64,000 bases of DNA from Mycolicibacterium bacteremicum (GTDB lineage Bacteria; Actinomycetota; Actinomycetes; Mycobacteriales; Mycobacteriaceae): the NCBI RefSeq assembly GCF_943913955.1, contig NZ_CALUAE010000011.1:1-64000 (forward strand). Reading direction: 5' to 3'. The position numbers and the translations under genes are program-made. Positions 52,148-59,951 of this stretch are shown here, piece after piece (the first letter of the stretch is position 1; each line of letters starts with the position of its first letter). The notes below the pieces were generated by a model, which did no database searches, had not been told where the DNA came from, and was given only the letters and a program-made list of their open reading frames with translations.

Positions 52148-53130
52148 CGACCTGCCAAGTCGGCTGCGAACTCGTACTGGCCGATGAATGCATCGTCCAC
52201 AATGTCATCGACGTTCCCAGCCTGGTCAAGAAACCGCACCAAACTGTCCTTGTACTCGGAATAGTCGGCCGCGGTGAGGCTCCGTTCCGCGTCAGTCGGC
52301 GAGAGGATCCGCCCGTCCTGCACGAACTTCGAAGGGAAGGCGCTAGACGGCTCGCGATCCAATATCGCTCTGGCCAGAACGTAATTGACGTTCACGACCT
52401 CAATCTCCATGTCAGGTGGCGCGATGCCTGCTTTGCGCGCTCCTACCGTAAGCAAACCGAGCAAACGTCCAGAATATGCCAACATCGAAGGGTAAGGATT
52501 CTGCGTACTTGTCGGGTCGTTGTCGGCATATAACTGCACATACCGGTCTATCCGCTCGTATATGGCATCAGAGAACTGTTTGTACGCGTCCTGGTTGGTG
52601 CTTAGTACTTCAAAGATGGGTCCCGCGGCAAGGATCGATGGATCGCACCCTCCCTTGATCAGTTCAAACACGACAGTCGTGCGATGGTCGCAGACCATGC
52701 GGCCTTGAAATGGTGTGAGCGCGCTGGCATAAGCAGCCACGAGGTCGGGGTTGCGTTGTCCAACGTTGGTCTGATCAAGGTTCAGAAAGCCTGCCGACAT
52801 GTCGAGAAGCTCGTCTCCGTTATCGCTGAGGAAGCGGGCGAGCACGTTGGCGGTTTCACCCGCGCGAGTGGCAGTAGCGGTATCGGCTGATGTCGCGTCA
52901 CCCTTAATCCATTCGAACAGTTCCGCAGCCGCGGCCCCGCCGTCCTCCCATGAGTACGTGCTGATCGACGCCAGAAACGCGGCACCGTCGGGCCCAGTTA
53001 TCAGTTCATGCACCGCGACGGGGGACATGTCGGAGGGAAGTGCCGGAGCGTCTGCGCCGCAAGCGCTGATCGCAGATAAGGCCGGCCCAAGGAGCATGAT
53101 CGCTGCGATCTTGCGCCACCGATAACTCAC
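52144..53130 (-). CDS. Lipoprotein paralogous to the C-terminal half of the adjacent WXG protein
   Basis: A 328-aa predicted lipoprotein with signal peptide and lipobox ISAC (cysteine at residue 24). From about residue 38 to its end it aligns collinearly with residues about 433-798 of the adjacent 798-aa protein: HELITGPDGA with HDLFTGPNGA, RAGETANVLARFL with RAGETAQALANYL, and YASALTPFQGRMV with YAEALIPYQGEMV. PPDMEIE and PSKFVQDGRILSP near the end match PPNIELQ and PAQWMTEDGQRLKTP. It is therefore a surface-tethered relative of the putative secreted cargo. GTG start and stop codons overlap its neighbours by 4 bp on both sides. Function is unknown. Confidence 0.78.
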   Translation of the reverse strand: MSYRWRKIAAIMLLGPALSAISACGADAPALPSDMSPVAVHELITGPDGAAFLASISTYSWEDGGAAAAELFEWIKGDATSADTATATRAGETANVLARFLSDNGDELLDMSAGFLNLDQTNVGQRNPDLVAAYASALTPFQGRMVCDHRTTVVFELIKGGCDPSILAAGPIFEVLSTNQDAYKQFSDAIYERIDRYVQLYADNDPTSTQNPYPSMLAYSGRLLGLLTVGARKAGIAPPDMEIEVVNVNYVLARAILDREPSSAFPSKFVQDGRILSPTDAERSLTAADYSEYKDSLVRFLDQAGNVDDIVDDAFIGQYEFAADLAGR

Positions 53131-55523
53131 TTCTCACCCGCAGCATTGTCATACTGGTCGCTGAATTGATCCATCGGCTGCGCCAGTTTGTAGTTCTCCG
53201 GATTCTCTAGATACGTGTAGAGATTTCGGTAGTAGTCGTCGATGTTGTCCGCGCCGCCTGGCCCGGCCATCACTTCTTCAGGCGTTTTGAGCCTCTGGCC
53301 GTCCTCGGTCATCCACTGCGCTGGCGGCATCGGTCCATCGGGCCGAACGTTGATCAGCGCGTCAGTCATGATGTAGCTGTAGGCATTCCGATAGTCCTGG
53401 GAACCTTGAAGTTCGATATTCGGGGGCTGCGCGACATCATCGAGCGTGGGGGATTCGCCCAGCATTGTCTTAACAAATGCGTCCTTACCCATCGCATCGA
53501 TAAGGCCGCCAGCGAACGGCACCTTGTCGGTGCCCAGCGTTGTCAAGTACTCCAAGGCGTTCTTCTTGACGTCGTAGGTGCTGGTGGCCGCCTCCAACGC
53601 GTCCTCACCCCGTGCTTTTGCTTCCATCACGGCGCCGCCTTCCACCAGGCCGGCTAGGGTTCCCGCTCTCGCCATTCCCTGGCTTCCTTGATCACTAACG
53701 TTGATGTTCGGTCCTTCGGCCGCAACACGGGCAAAGTCGCGTTGGAACTCCGTAATCTGTTCGTAGGCATGGGCATTGAAGTTCTTGGCGGCTGTCTCGT
53801 CGGAGTCGATCACGGCAAATAGTTGCCGCGTCAGCGGCAGATCGCTGCCGCTCGGATCCTCCAGCGCGCTGAATCCCGGCATCTTGTCCTCGCCGACCAT
53901 TTCGCCTTGGTACGGGATCAACGCTTCTGCATAGCTTTGAACGAGCAGATGATTGCGATTGCCCAAGGTCTCGGTTCCGCCGCCGAGGCCCGGGTTTTCT
54001 AGATTCAGCAATTTGTTGTCGGGGTTCCCGAGGTAGTTCGCCAGTGCCTGCGCCGTCTCTCCGGCTCGGAGTTGTTGGTCGACAGTGGATATCTCGGGGT
54101 TGGCTGCGTCATCAATCCAATCGGTGACGGTGCGCGCGGCTTGCCCGTCATCGGCCCAGTTGTGTTCCGAGATTGCCTTGATGTTGTCGGCACCGTTCGG
54201 CCCCGTGAACAGATCATGGTCGACAACGGAATCTCGACCCGCTGATCTAAGGATGTCTTGGGCGATGGCATCTGACTGCTCGTTGGGCCCGCCCCACATG
54301 TGATCTTTGGACTGCTGGTCGCCCCCGTGGATCACATCGATGGCGCGATCCATCATTGTTCGATCGAGTTCAGAGCCTTGCTGCAACTTGGCATCGCCGG
54401 CGTAGATGAGCTCCGATACCTTTCGAAGATCCTCTCCCGAAGGATATTTGGTCACCGGCGTCGTGGATTCGGGATCCATCGGGTAGTCCCGTGTCACTGG
54501 CACGGCGTTCATCGCCTGCTGCACACTATCGGGCAGCAACTCCGCGCTACCTGATTGGATCTTGGTGTCCATCTCCTCAGGAAGGAACAGTCCGTCCCCC
54601 TTGACCGGGAACTTGACATCCGGATCGCTCATCACCTGCATCGAATCGCCGAGAATGTCGCCGTGATCGCCGAGGTCGTTCTTGAGCTTCGTCATGTCGT
54701 CCAACGACATTTTGGACATCTGCCGCTGCATCTGACTGATGACCTCAGCTTGAGTCGGCGAAAGAGGCTGGGGTGGCACGGTGGCATCGGGATTGTCGGG
54801 GTCGACGCGTTGCGGCTGGAGTTGCTCGGGGTCAATGGAGTCGAGAATGTCGTCGACTTGGCCGGCGGCCTCCTGATCACCGGCTAGTGCGTCCCGCACC
54901 AGATCCTCGACCTGCTCGGGTGTCGGCTCGGCGTCAGCCTTCTCGCCGTCGACCTCCCGCTCCTCCTCGTCGCCCAACATCTGAGCGTCGCGCTCCTCGG
55001 GCTTGTCCTCCTTGCCCGCACCACCGAACTTCTGATCCTGCAACGCATCCCACTCGGTGCCCAGCTTGGTGATGTCACCGGCGACCCGGTTCAGCTCGGA
55101 ATTGGAGGTGCCGACGATCCCGGAAAGCTGACTGAGACCCTGGGAGACGATCGGCAGCAGCAGCTGCTCGCGGTTCTTGCCGGGCGGCACCGAGGCGGCG
55201 GCGTCGATGACCCACTGACGCAGGTTGTCGAGGTTCTGTCGGCCGGCGGCGACGACGTTGGCCGACTCGTTGACGTGGGCAGCCAACCGCCTGTCCAGGG
55301 TGGCCAGCTCGCCCAGCACCCGGGCGTGCTCGGTGTTCACCGCACCGTAGGCGTTCGCCGCCGTGCCCGACCAGGCCGCTCCGGGCGCCGCGGTCTGCAC
55401 CGTGGACTGCAGCTGCTCCAACTGGGCGCTCTGGTCGAACTGCTCACCGGTCTGGGGCACCCCGGAACCGAACGTCTCGCGAGCTTTGTCCCAGGTCGAC
55501 AAAAACCCTTCGAGCGCACCCAC
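53127..55523 (-). CDS. Large EspA/EspE-like WXG-type secreted protein
   Basis: A 798-aa protein. Residues 1-110 are a helical hairpin with a WSG turn at 51-53 (GAAWSGTAANAYGAV), as in EspA/EspE and WXG-family type VII substrates, so ESX export is inferred; no signal peptide is present. Residues 165-205 are an acidic linker (KEDKPEERDAQMLGDEEERE), 230-260 a Pro/Asp-rich linker, and 265-798 a large helical region with repeated Asp-rich units. The last 365 residues are paralogous to the next gene's lipoprotein. G+C is chromosomal up to about residue 240 and lower after it. The GTG at 55523 follows GGAG, and TAGAAT (55558-55553) is a candidate -10. It is the first gene of the minus-strand cassette. 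Confidence 0.75.
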   Translation of the reverse strand: MGALEGFLSTWDKARETFGSGVPQTGEQFDQSAQLEQLQSTVQTAAPGAAWSGTAANAYGAVNTEHARVLGELATLDRRLAAHVNESANVVAAGRQNLDNLRQWVIDAAASVPPGKNREQLLLPIVSQGLSQLSGIVGTSNSELNRVAGDITKLGTEWDALQDQKFGGAGKEDKPEERDAQMLGDEEEREVDGEKADAEPTPEQVEDLVRDALAGDQEAAGQVDDILDSIDPEQLQPQRVDPDNPDATVPPQPLSPTQAEVISQMQRQMSKMSLDDMTKLKNDLGDHGDILGDSMQVMSDPDVKFPVKGDGLFLPEEMDTKIQSGSAELLPDSVQQAMNAVPVTRDYPMDPESTTPVTKYPSGEDLRKVSELIYAGDAKLQQGSELDRTMMDRAIDVIHGGDQQSKDHMWGGPNEQSDAIAQDILRSAGRDSVVDHDLFTGPNGADNIKAISEHNWADDGQAARTVTDWIDDAANPEISTVDQQLRAGETAQALANYLGNPDNKLLNLENPGLGGGTETLGNRNHLLVQSYAEALIPYQGEMVGEDKMPGFSALEDPSGSDLPLTRQLFAVIDSDETAAKNFNAHAYEQITEFQRDFARVAAEGPNINVSDQGSQGMARAGTLAGLVEGGAVMEAKARGEDALEAATSTYDVKKNALEYLTTLGTDKVPFAGGLIDAMGKDAFVKTMLGESPTLDDVAQPPNIELQGSQDYRNAYSYIMTDALINVRPDGPMPPAQWMTEDGQRLKTPEEVMAGPGGADNIDDYYRNLYTYLENPENYKLAQPMDQFSDQYDNAAGEK

Positions 55524-55617
55524 CTGAACTCCATCCCCCGATCCGGCCCCTCGATTCTATTTGCCGGACCATGCCAGACGGCGCACCAATTCGGATGTCA
55601 TTATCCCGAGTCGCAGT

Positions 55618-56370
55618 ATGGCAAAAATGACAAAACACGACTTCGCTCCCGGTAACGTTCCGGACGTGGAGCTGACCCTGCAACGCATCGGCGCCTGGTG
55701 CGGAACCATCATGATCCTGCTCTACGGCGCCAGCTTTTCCGGTATCGCCCAACTCTTCCCGCCCCTGTCACCGGCCGCGTCCGCCGATGACATCGCCGCC
55801 TTCTTCGTCGACCACAAACTGTGGATCCGCTTCGGCGTATCCGGGGCACTGCTGAGCGCGGTCCTCGCACTGCCGTTCCTGGCGGCGATCATCCTGCGTA
55901 TCCGCCGCGTCGAGGGCCGCTGGGGCATGCTCTCGATGACCCAGTTGATGGCCGCCACCGTCTTCGTCCCGGCCTTGTTGTTCCCGCAGTTCTTCCTCGG
56001 TGTGGCCGCCTTCCGGCCCGAGGAGCGCTCCGCCGAACTCACCCAAGCCCTCAACGACGTGTTCTGGCTGTGGTTCATCGGCATCGTCGGCACCATCATC
56101 ATCCAGAACCTCACCCTGGCCGCCGCTGCCTTCATCGACAAGACCGACCCGCCGGCCTTCCCGCGCTGGTACGGCTACCTCAACCTGTGGGTGGCCACGC
56201 TGTCCCTGCCCGGCTGCGTCGTGGTCGTCTTCAACGACGGCCCGCTCGCCTGGGACGGCGTGTTCGCCTTCTACATCCCCGGGTTGGTCCTGGTGATCTG
56301 GCTGTTCTCCACCACCGCGGTACTACTGAACTCCATCAAGGCCGAACAACAAGCCCTCGTTCCCGCGTGA
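55618..56370 (+). CDS. Multi-pass membrane protein preceding cytochrome oxidase III/IV genes
   Basis: A protein of about 250 aa with six or seven predicted membrane helices (first near MILLYGASFSGIAQLF, last WLFSTTAVLL). Charged residues lie in loops such as LRIRRVEGRWGM and FRPEERSAEL. I do not recognise the family. The start is uncertain: ATG 55618, ATG 55627 and an earlier TTG at 55561 are in frame, and I use 55618. Its GTGA overlap with the next gene indicates one operon with the oxidase-like genes. It is divergent from the WXG gene. Confidence 0.7.
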   Translation: MAKMTKHDFAPGNVPDVELTLQRIGAWCGTIMILLYGASFSGIAQLFPPLSPAASADDIAAFFVDHKLWIRFGVSGALLSAVLALPFLAAIILRIRRVEGRWGMLSMTQLMAATVFVPALLFPQFFLGVAAFRPEERSAELTQALNDVFWLWFIGIVGTIIIQNLTLAAAAFIDKTDPPAFPRWYGYLNLWVATLSLPGCVVVVFNDGPLAWDGVFAFYIPGLVLVIWLFSTTAVLLNSIKAEQQALVPA

Positions 56371-56948
56371 GGGCGACCGCGACCGCGCCGCGCGACAAGC
56401 GCATCCCCGGTGAAAGCGGCACCTGGGTCTTCCTGTTCGGCGACATGCTGGTCTTCGGCGCCTTCTTCGTCACCTTCCTCGTCGAACGCGCCACCGCCCC
56501 GGACGTCTTCGACATCGCCCGCACCACCCTGCACATCGGCGTCGGTGTTCTCAATACCCTTGTGCTGCTGACCAGTTCGCTGTGTGTCGTGCTCACCCTC
56601 AACGCCATGCGCGCCGGGCACCGGCAGCTGGCCACCAGGGCAACCGCCGCCGCCATGGCGTTGGGCCTGACCTTCATCGTGCTCAAGACCTACGAGTACG
56701 TCGCTCTGGGCACCGCCGGGCACGGGCCCGGCGCCAATGACTTCTACCTGTACTACTTCATCCTGACGGGCCTGCACCTGTTCCACGTCTGCCTGGGCCT
56801 GGGCGCACTGACATTCCTCCTCACCCAGACCAGAAGAGCCGAGCTGAGCGACACCCGCACCGCGCTGGTCGAAGGCGCCGCGTGCTTCTGGCATCTGGTC
56901 GACCTGCTGTGGATCTTCCTGTTCGCCCTGCTCTACCTGGTGAGCTGA
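56367..56948 (+). CDS. Cytochrome c oxidase subunit III family protein
   Basis: A 193-aa heme-copper oxidase subunit III homologue with five membrane helices, the short NorE/CyoC-like form. Family marks are GESGTWVFLFGDMLVFGAFF at the N-terminus, LKTYEYV and YFILTGLHLFHVCLGL in the middle, and ACFWHLVDLLWIFLFALLYL at the C-terminus. The start GTG at 56367 overlaps the previous stop. No subunit I or II is nearby, so it must either join an oxidase encoded elsewhere or act otherwise. Confidence 0.87.
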   Translation: MRATATAPRDKRIPGESGTWVFLFGDMLVFGAFFVTFLVERATAPDVFDIARTTLHIGVGVLNTLVLLTSSLCVVLTLNAMRAGHRQLATRATAAAMALGLTFIVLKTYEYVALGTAGHGPGANDFYLYYFILTGLHLFHVCLGLGALTFLLTQTRRAELSDTRTALVEGAACFWHLVDLLWIFLFALLYLVS

Positions 56949-57217
56949 TGACCGCACTGAACCTGCTCCGCAACCGGGCCGGCGCCAGCTGGCTGTTCCT
57001 GGTGGCCGCGACGGTACTGTCCTGGGCGGTCGGCGCCGAACACGGCACCGGCTCGACGGTCGCGGTCCTGGTACTGGGCATCGCCGCGATCAAGGTGCGC
57101 CTCGTCGGCTTGGACTTCATGGAACTGCGCCACGCACCGCTCGCGCTGCGGGCCGCCTTCGAGGCGTACTGCCTCGGCCTCTGGGCGGTGCTGTCGGCGC
57201 TCTACCTGTGGTTGTAA
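56948..57217 (+). CDS. Cytochrome c oxidase subunit IV family protein
   Basis: A small (89 aa) three-helix membrane protein of the prokaryotic COX4 family, seen as the companion of subunit III-like proteins: SWLFLVAATVLSWAVG, VAVLVLGIAAIKVRLVGLDFMELRHAP and LGLWAVLSALYLWL. Its ATG overlaps the subunit III stop by one base (TGATG). The 3' end overlaps the convergent isomerase gene by 16 bp. Confidence 0.8.
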   Translation: MTALNLLRNRAGASWLFLVAATVLSWAVGAEHGTGSTVAVLVLGIAAIKVRLVGLDFMELRHAPLALRAAFEAYCLGLWAVLSALYLWL

Positions 57218-58242
57218 ACCTCGTCGACACCACCGGCGCGCAGCGCGGCCACATCGGGTGCCCCGCACCCGTGCAGACACACCCGCAGCTCGGCGATGAA
57301 GCGCGCCAACCACTCCTCGACGGCCGCGGCCGACTCGATCGCCGGCACCAGCAGGGGCTGGGCCACCGCCACCACATCGGCACCCAGCGCAATGGCCTTG
57401 GCCGCATCCATCCCGGTGCGGATCCCGCCCGAGGCGACCAACGGGACCGCGGGCAGCACCGACCGCACCTCGACCAGTGCCTGCGCCGTCGGGATGCCCC
57501 ATTCGGCCAGGCCCAGGTCGGTCACCGAGCCGTACCGGACGAACTGCTCCACCCGTGCCCATGACGTCCCGCCGGCGCCGGCCACGTCGACGGCAGCCAC
57601 TCCGATTCCGCTGAGCGTCTTCGCCGCGACCGCCCCGATCCCGTGCCCCACCTCCTTGAGCAGCACCGGGTAGCCGATCGCGTCGACCACCTCGCGCAGC
57701 CGGCCCAGCGATCCGGTGAAGTCGGTGTCACCGTTGTGCTGGACGGCCTCCTGCAGTGGATTGGTATGCACCGCAAGAGCGTCCGCGCCGACGGACTCCA
57801 GCGCACGGCGCAGCGCCGGCACCGCCTCCAGGCTCAGTTGCGCCAACCCGATATTGCCGATGAGCAGCACATCGGGCGCGACATCGCGGATGTGGAAGCT
57901 GCGCACGCTCTCATCGCCGAGCATGATCCGCTGCGAGCCCAGCATCATCCCGACCCCCAGCGCCTGCGCGGCGGCGGCGAGATGACGGTTGATGGTCCCG
58001 GACAACTCCGAACCACCGGTCATCGCGCCGATCAGCACCGGCGCCCGCAACCGCTTGCCGAGGAATTCGGCACCCAGATCGATGCGGGCCAGATCGGTCT
58101 GCGTCAGCGCGTTGTAGGGCAGCCGGTAGCGCTCCAGCCCGGTCGTCACCGTCTGGTACTGGACGGCCTCGGACAGACACACATCGATATGCCGACGCTT
58201 GCGCACCTGGATGCGGTCATCGAAACCGGGGCCGATCGTCAC
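57202..58242 (-). CDS. fni: Type 2 isopentenyl-diphosphate delta-isomerase
   Basis: FMN-dependent interconversion of isopentenyl and dimethylallyl diphosphate for isoprenoids. The 346-aa TIM-barrel protein shows RIQVRKRRHIDVCLS at the N-terminus, IGAMTGGSELSGTINRHLA, LGSQRIML, HTNPLQEAVQHNGDTDF, the conserved KEVGHGIG and ASGGIRTGMDAAKAIALGA. I chose the GTG at 58242 (MTIGPGFDDRIQVRK); the frame is open to 58380, but that part lies in the ftsY promoter region and looks non-coding. M. tuberculosis has a type 1 enzyme elsewhere, so this gene is an addition relative to it. Confidence 0.92.
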   Translation of the reverse strand: MTIGPGFDDRIQVRKRRHIDVCLSEAVQYQTVTTGLERYRLPYNALTQTDLARIDLGAEFLGKRLRAPVLIGAMTGGSELSGTINRHLAAAAQALGVGMMLGSQRIMLGDESVRSFHIRDVAPDVLLIGNIGLAQLSLEAVPALRRALESVGADALAVHTNPLQEAVQHNGDTDFTGSLGRLREVVDAIGYPVLLKEVGHGIGAVAAKTLSGIGVAAVDVAGAGGTSWARVEQFVRYGSVTDLGLAEWGIPTAQALVEVRSVLPAVPLVASGGIRTGMDAAKAIALGADVVAVAQPLLVPAIESAAAVEEWLARFIAELRVCLHGCGAPDVAALRAGGVDEVYNHR

Positions 58243-58387
58243 CCGCTCGACATTGCCACACACCGGCGCGTCGGGACCGACGGCCGGGCAGGGCGGCGCC
58301 GGAGAAATCCCGGACCGGTGACCGTGCTGACGGCGGCAACAGTGTCCCGCACCCCTCGGGGCATCCGTCCCTTGCCACAATGGTCGG

Positions 58388-59800
58388 GTGTCAGATGCCT
58401 TGTGGATCGCGCTTGCGGTCGTCGCCGTCCTGGTCCTCGTCGCGCTGGTCGTCGGACTGGTGCGCTACCGCAAGCGGCGGATCAGCCTCTCCGCGCCCGA
58501 CACCACCACCGAAATCGACAAATCCGGCGGCTACAAAGCTTCGTCGGGCATCACCTTCAGCTCCTCGGCCACCGCTGCACCGCCGGCGGAGAAGGTGCAA
58601 CGACCCGACCGGGTCGACCCCACCGGACTGCCCGGGGTGGGCGATGACGCCGCCGTGCCACGTGACGCCCCCAAACGCACGATCGCCGACGTCAAGCTGC
58701 CGGAGCCGCCGGTCGCCGAACCGCCCGTCAGCACCCCGGCCGAGCCGCCGAAGCCGGCCGTCGAACCCGAACCCAAGCCGGAGCCCACCCCGGAACCCAA
58801 GCCAGAACCCAAGCCCGAACCCGAACCCGAACCCGAGCCGGAGCCGGCACCCGAGCCGGCACCGGCCATCGAGCCCATCGCCCCGAGCGAGGGCCGCCTG
58901 GAACGGCTGCGTGGCCGACTGGCGAAGTCGCAGAGCACCCTGGGCCGCGGTGTGCTGGGCCTGCTCGGCGGCGGCGACCTCGACGAGGACTCCTGGGAGG
59001 AGATCGAGGACACGCTGCTGATCGCCGACCTCGGCCCCGTCGTCACCCAGTCGATCCTGGCCTCGCTGCGCTCCAAGATGGCCAGCGCCTCGGTCCGCAC
59101 CGAGGCCGACGCCCGCGCCATCTTCAAAGAGGTGCTGATCTCGGAGCTGCGGCCCGATCTGGACCGCTCCATCCGCGCTCTGCCGCATGAGGACAAGCCC
59201 TCGGTGCTGCTCGTCGTGGGTGTCAACGGCACCGGCAAGACCACCACGGTCGGCAAGCTGGCCCGGGTGCTGGTCGCCGACGGGCGCCGTGTCGTCCTCG
59301 GTGCCGCCGACACCTTCCGCGCCGCGGCCGCCGATCAGCTGCAGGCCTGGGCATCGCGGGTGGGTGCCGACGTCGTGCGCGGACCCGAGGGTGCCGACCC
59401 CGCCTCGGTGGCGTTCGACGCCGTGGACAAGGGCATCGCCACCGGTGCGGACGTGGTCGTCGTCGACACCGCCGGCCGCCTGCACACCAAGACCGGACTG
59501 ATGGACGAGCTGGGGAAGGTCAAACGGGTCGTGGAGAAGCGGTCCAAGGTCGACGAGGTGCTGCTCGTGCTCGACGCCACCATCGGGCAGAACAGCCTCC
59601 CGCAGGCCAAGGTGTTCGCCGAAGTCGTCGACATCACCGGCGTCGTGCTGACCAAGCTGGACGGCACGGCCAAGGGCGGCATCGTGTTCCGCGTACAACA
59701 GGAACTCGGTGTCCCGGTCAAGCTCGTGGGCCTGGGCGAAGGACCCGACGACCTGGCCCCGTTCGAGCCCTCGGCATTCGTCGACGCGCTCCTGGGATAG
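58388..59800 (+). CDS. ftsY: Signal recognition particle receptor FtsY
   Basis: GTPase that docks SRP-ribosome complexes at the membrane. The 470-aa protein has an N-terminal membrane helix (about residues 4-26), as in other actinobacteria. An acidic/proline linker with an extended Pro-Glu/Lys dipeptide repeat (about residues 115-158) follows, then the N domain, then the G domain with GVNGTGKTTTVGKLA, DTFRAAAADQLQAW, VVDTAGRLHTK and TKLDGTAKGG. The start is the GTG at 58388. In M. tuberculosis it directly follows smc. Confidence 0.96.
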   Translation: MSDALWIALAVVAVLVLVALVVGLVRYRKRRISLSAPDTTTEIDKSGGYKASSGITFSSSATAAPPAEKVQRPDRVDPTGLPGVGDDAAVPRDAPKRTIADVKLPEPPVAEPPVSTPAEPPKPAVEPEPKPEPTPEPKPEPKPEPEPEPEPEPAPEPAPAIEPIAPSEGRLERLRGRLAKSQSTLGRGVLGLLGGGDLDEDSWEEIEDTLLIADLGPVVTQSILASLRSKMASASVRTEADARAIFKEVLISELRPDLDRSIRALPHEDKPSVLLVVGVNGTGKTTTVGKLARVLVADGRRVVLGAADTFRAAAADQLQAWASRVGADVVRGPEGADPASVAFDAVDKGIATGADVVVVDTAGRLHTKTGLMDELGKVKRVVEKRSKVDEVLLVLDATIGQNSLPQAKVFAEVVDITGVVLTKLDGTAKGGIVFRVQQELGVPVKLVGLGEGPDDLAPFEPSAFVDALLG

Positions 59801-59815
59801 CTGTTTCGCAACGCA

Positions 59816-59831
59816 GAAACATACGTGTAAC
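59816..59831 (+). promoter_or_regulatory. GlnR box 1 upstream of amtB
   Basis: GAAAC-ATACGT-GTAAC fits the actinobacterial GlnR pattern (two half-sites with AC separated by nine bases). Its centre is 32 bp, about three helical turns, from that of the second box, in the ftsY-amtB gap. GlnR activates amtB-glnK-glnD in mycobacteria under nitrogen limitation. Confidence 0.72.
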
Positions 59832-59847
59832 AGACAACGGGAATCCG

Positions 59848-59863
59848 TTCACGCACGCGAAAC
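59848..59863 (+). promoter_or_regulatory. GlnR box 2 upstream of amtB
   Basis: TTCAC-GCACGC-GAAAC has the same AC-N9-AC spacing as box 1 and lies on the same face of the helix. The amtB ribosome site AAGGAGG follows at 59935-59941. Confidence 0.7.
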
Positions 59864-59951
59864 ATCGGTGAACCACCGATGAAACGAGGGCAAAAGAGTC
59901 TCTTCGGGAGGCCGATTACATCGGCGCATTTCCCAAGGAGGTTCATACAAA

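Noticed and set aside
46742..55560. Prophage or integrative element as the source of the accessory block
   Set aside because: No integrase, transposase, tRNA target, att-like direct repeat or phage structural gene is visible, and the composition edges fall inside genes, which fits homologous exchange better.
58740..58870. Tandem repeat in ftsY
   Set aside because: An in-frame Pro-Glu/Lys linker common in actinobacterial FtsY proteins; no mobile or regulatory feature.
59859..59874. GAAAC-N6-GAACC read as a third GlnR box
   Set aside because: The AC-to-AC spacing is eight, not nine, bases; the same GAAAC is better used as the right half of box 2.
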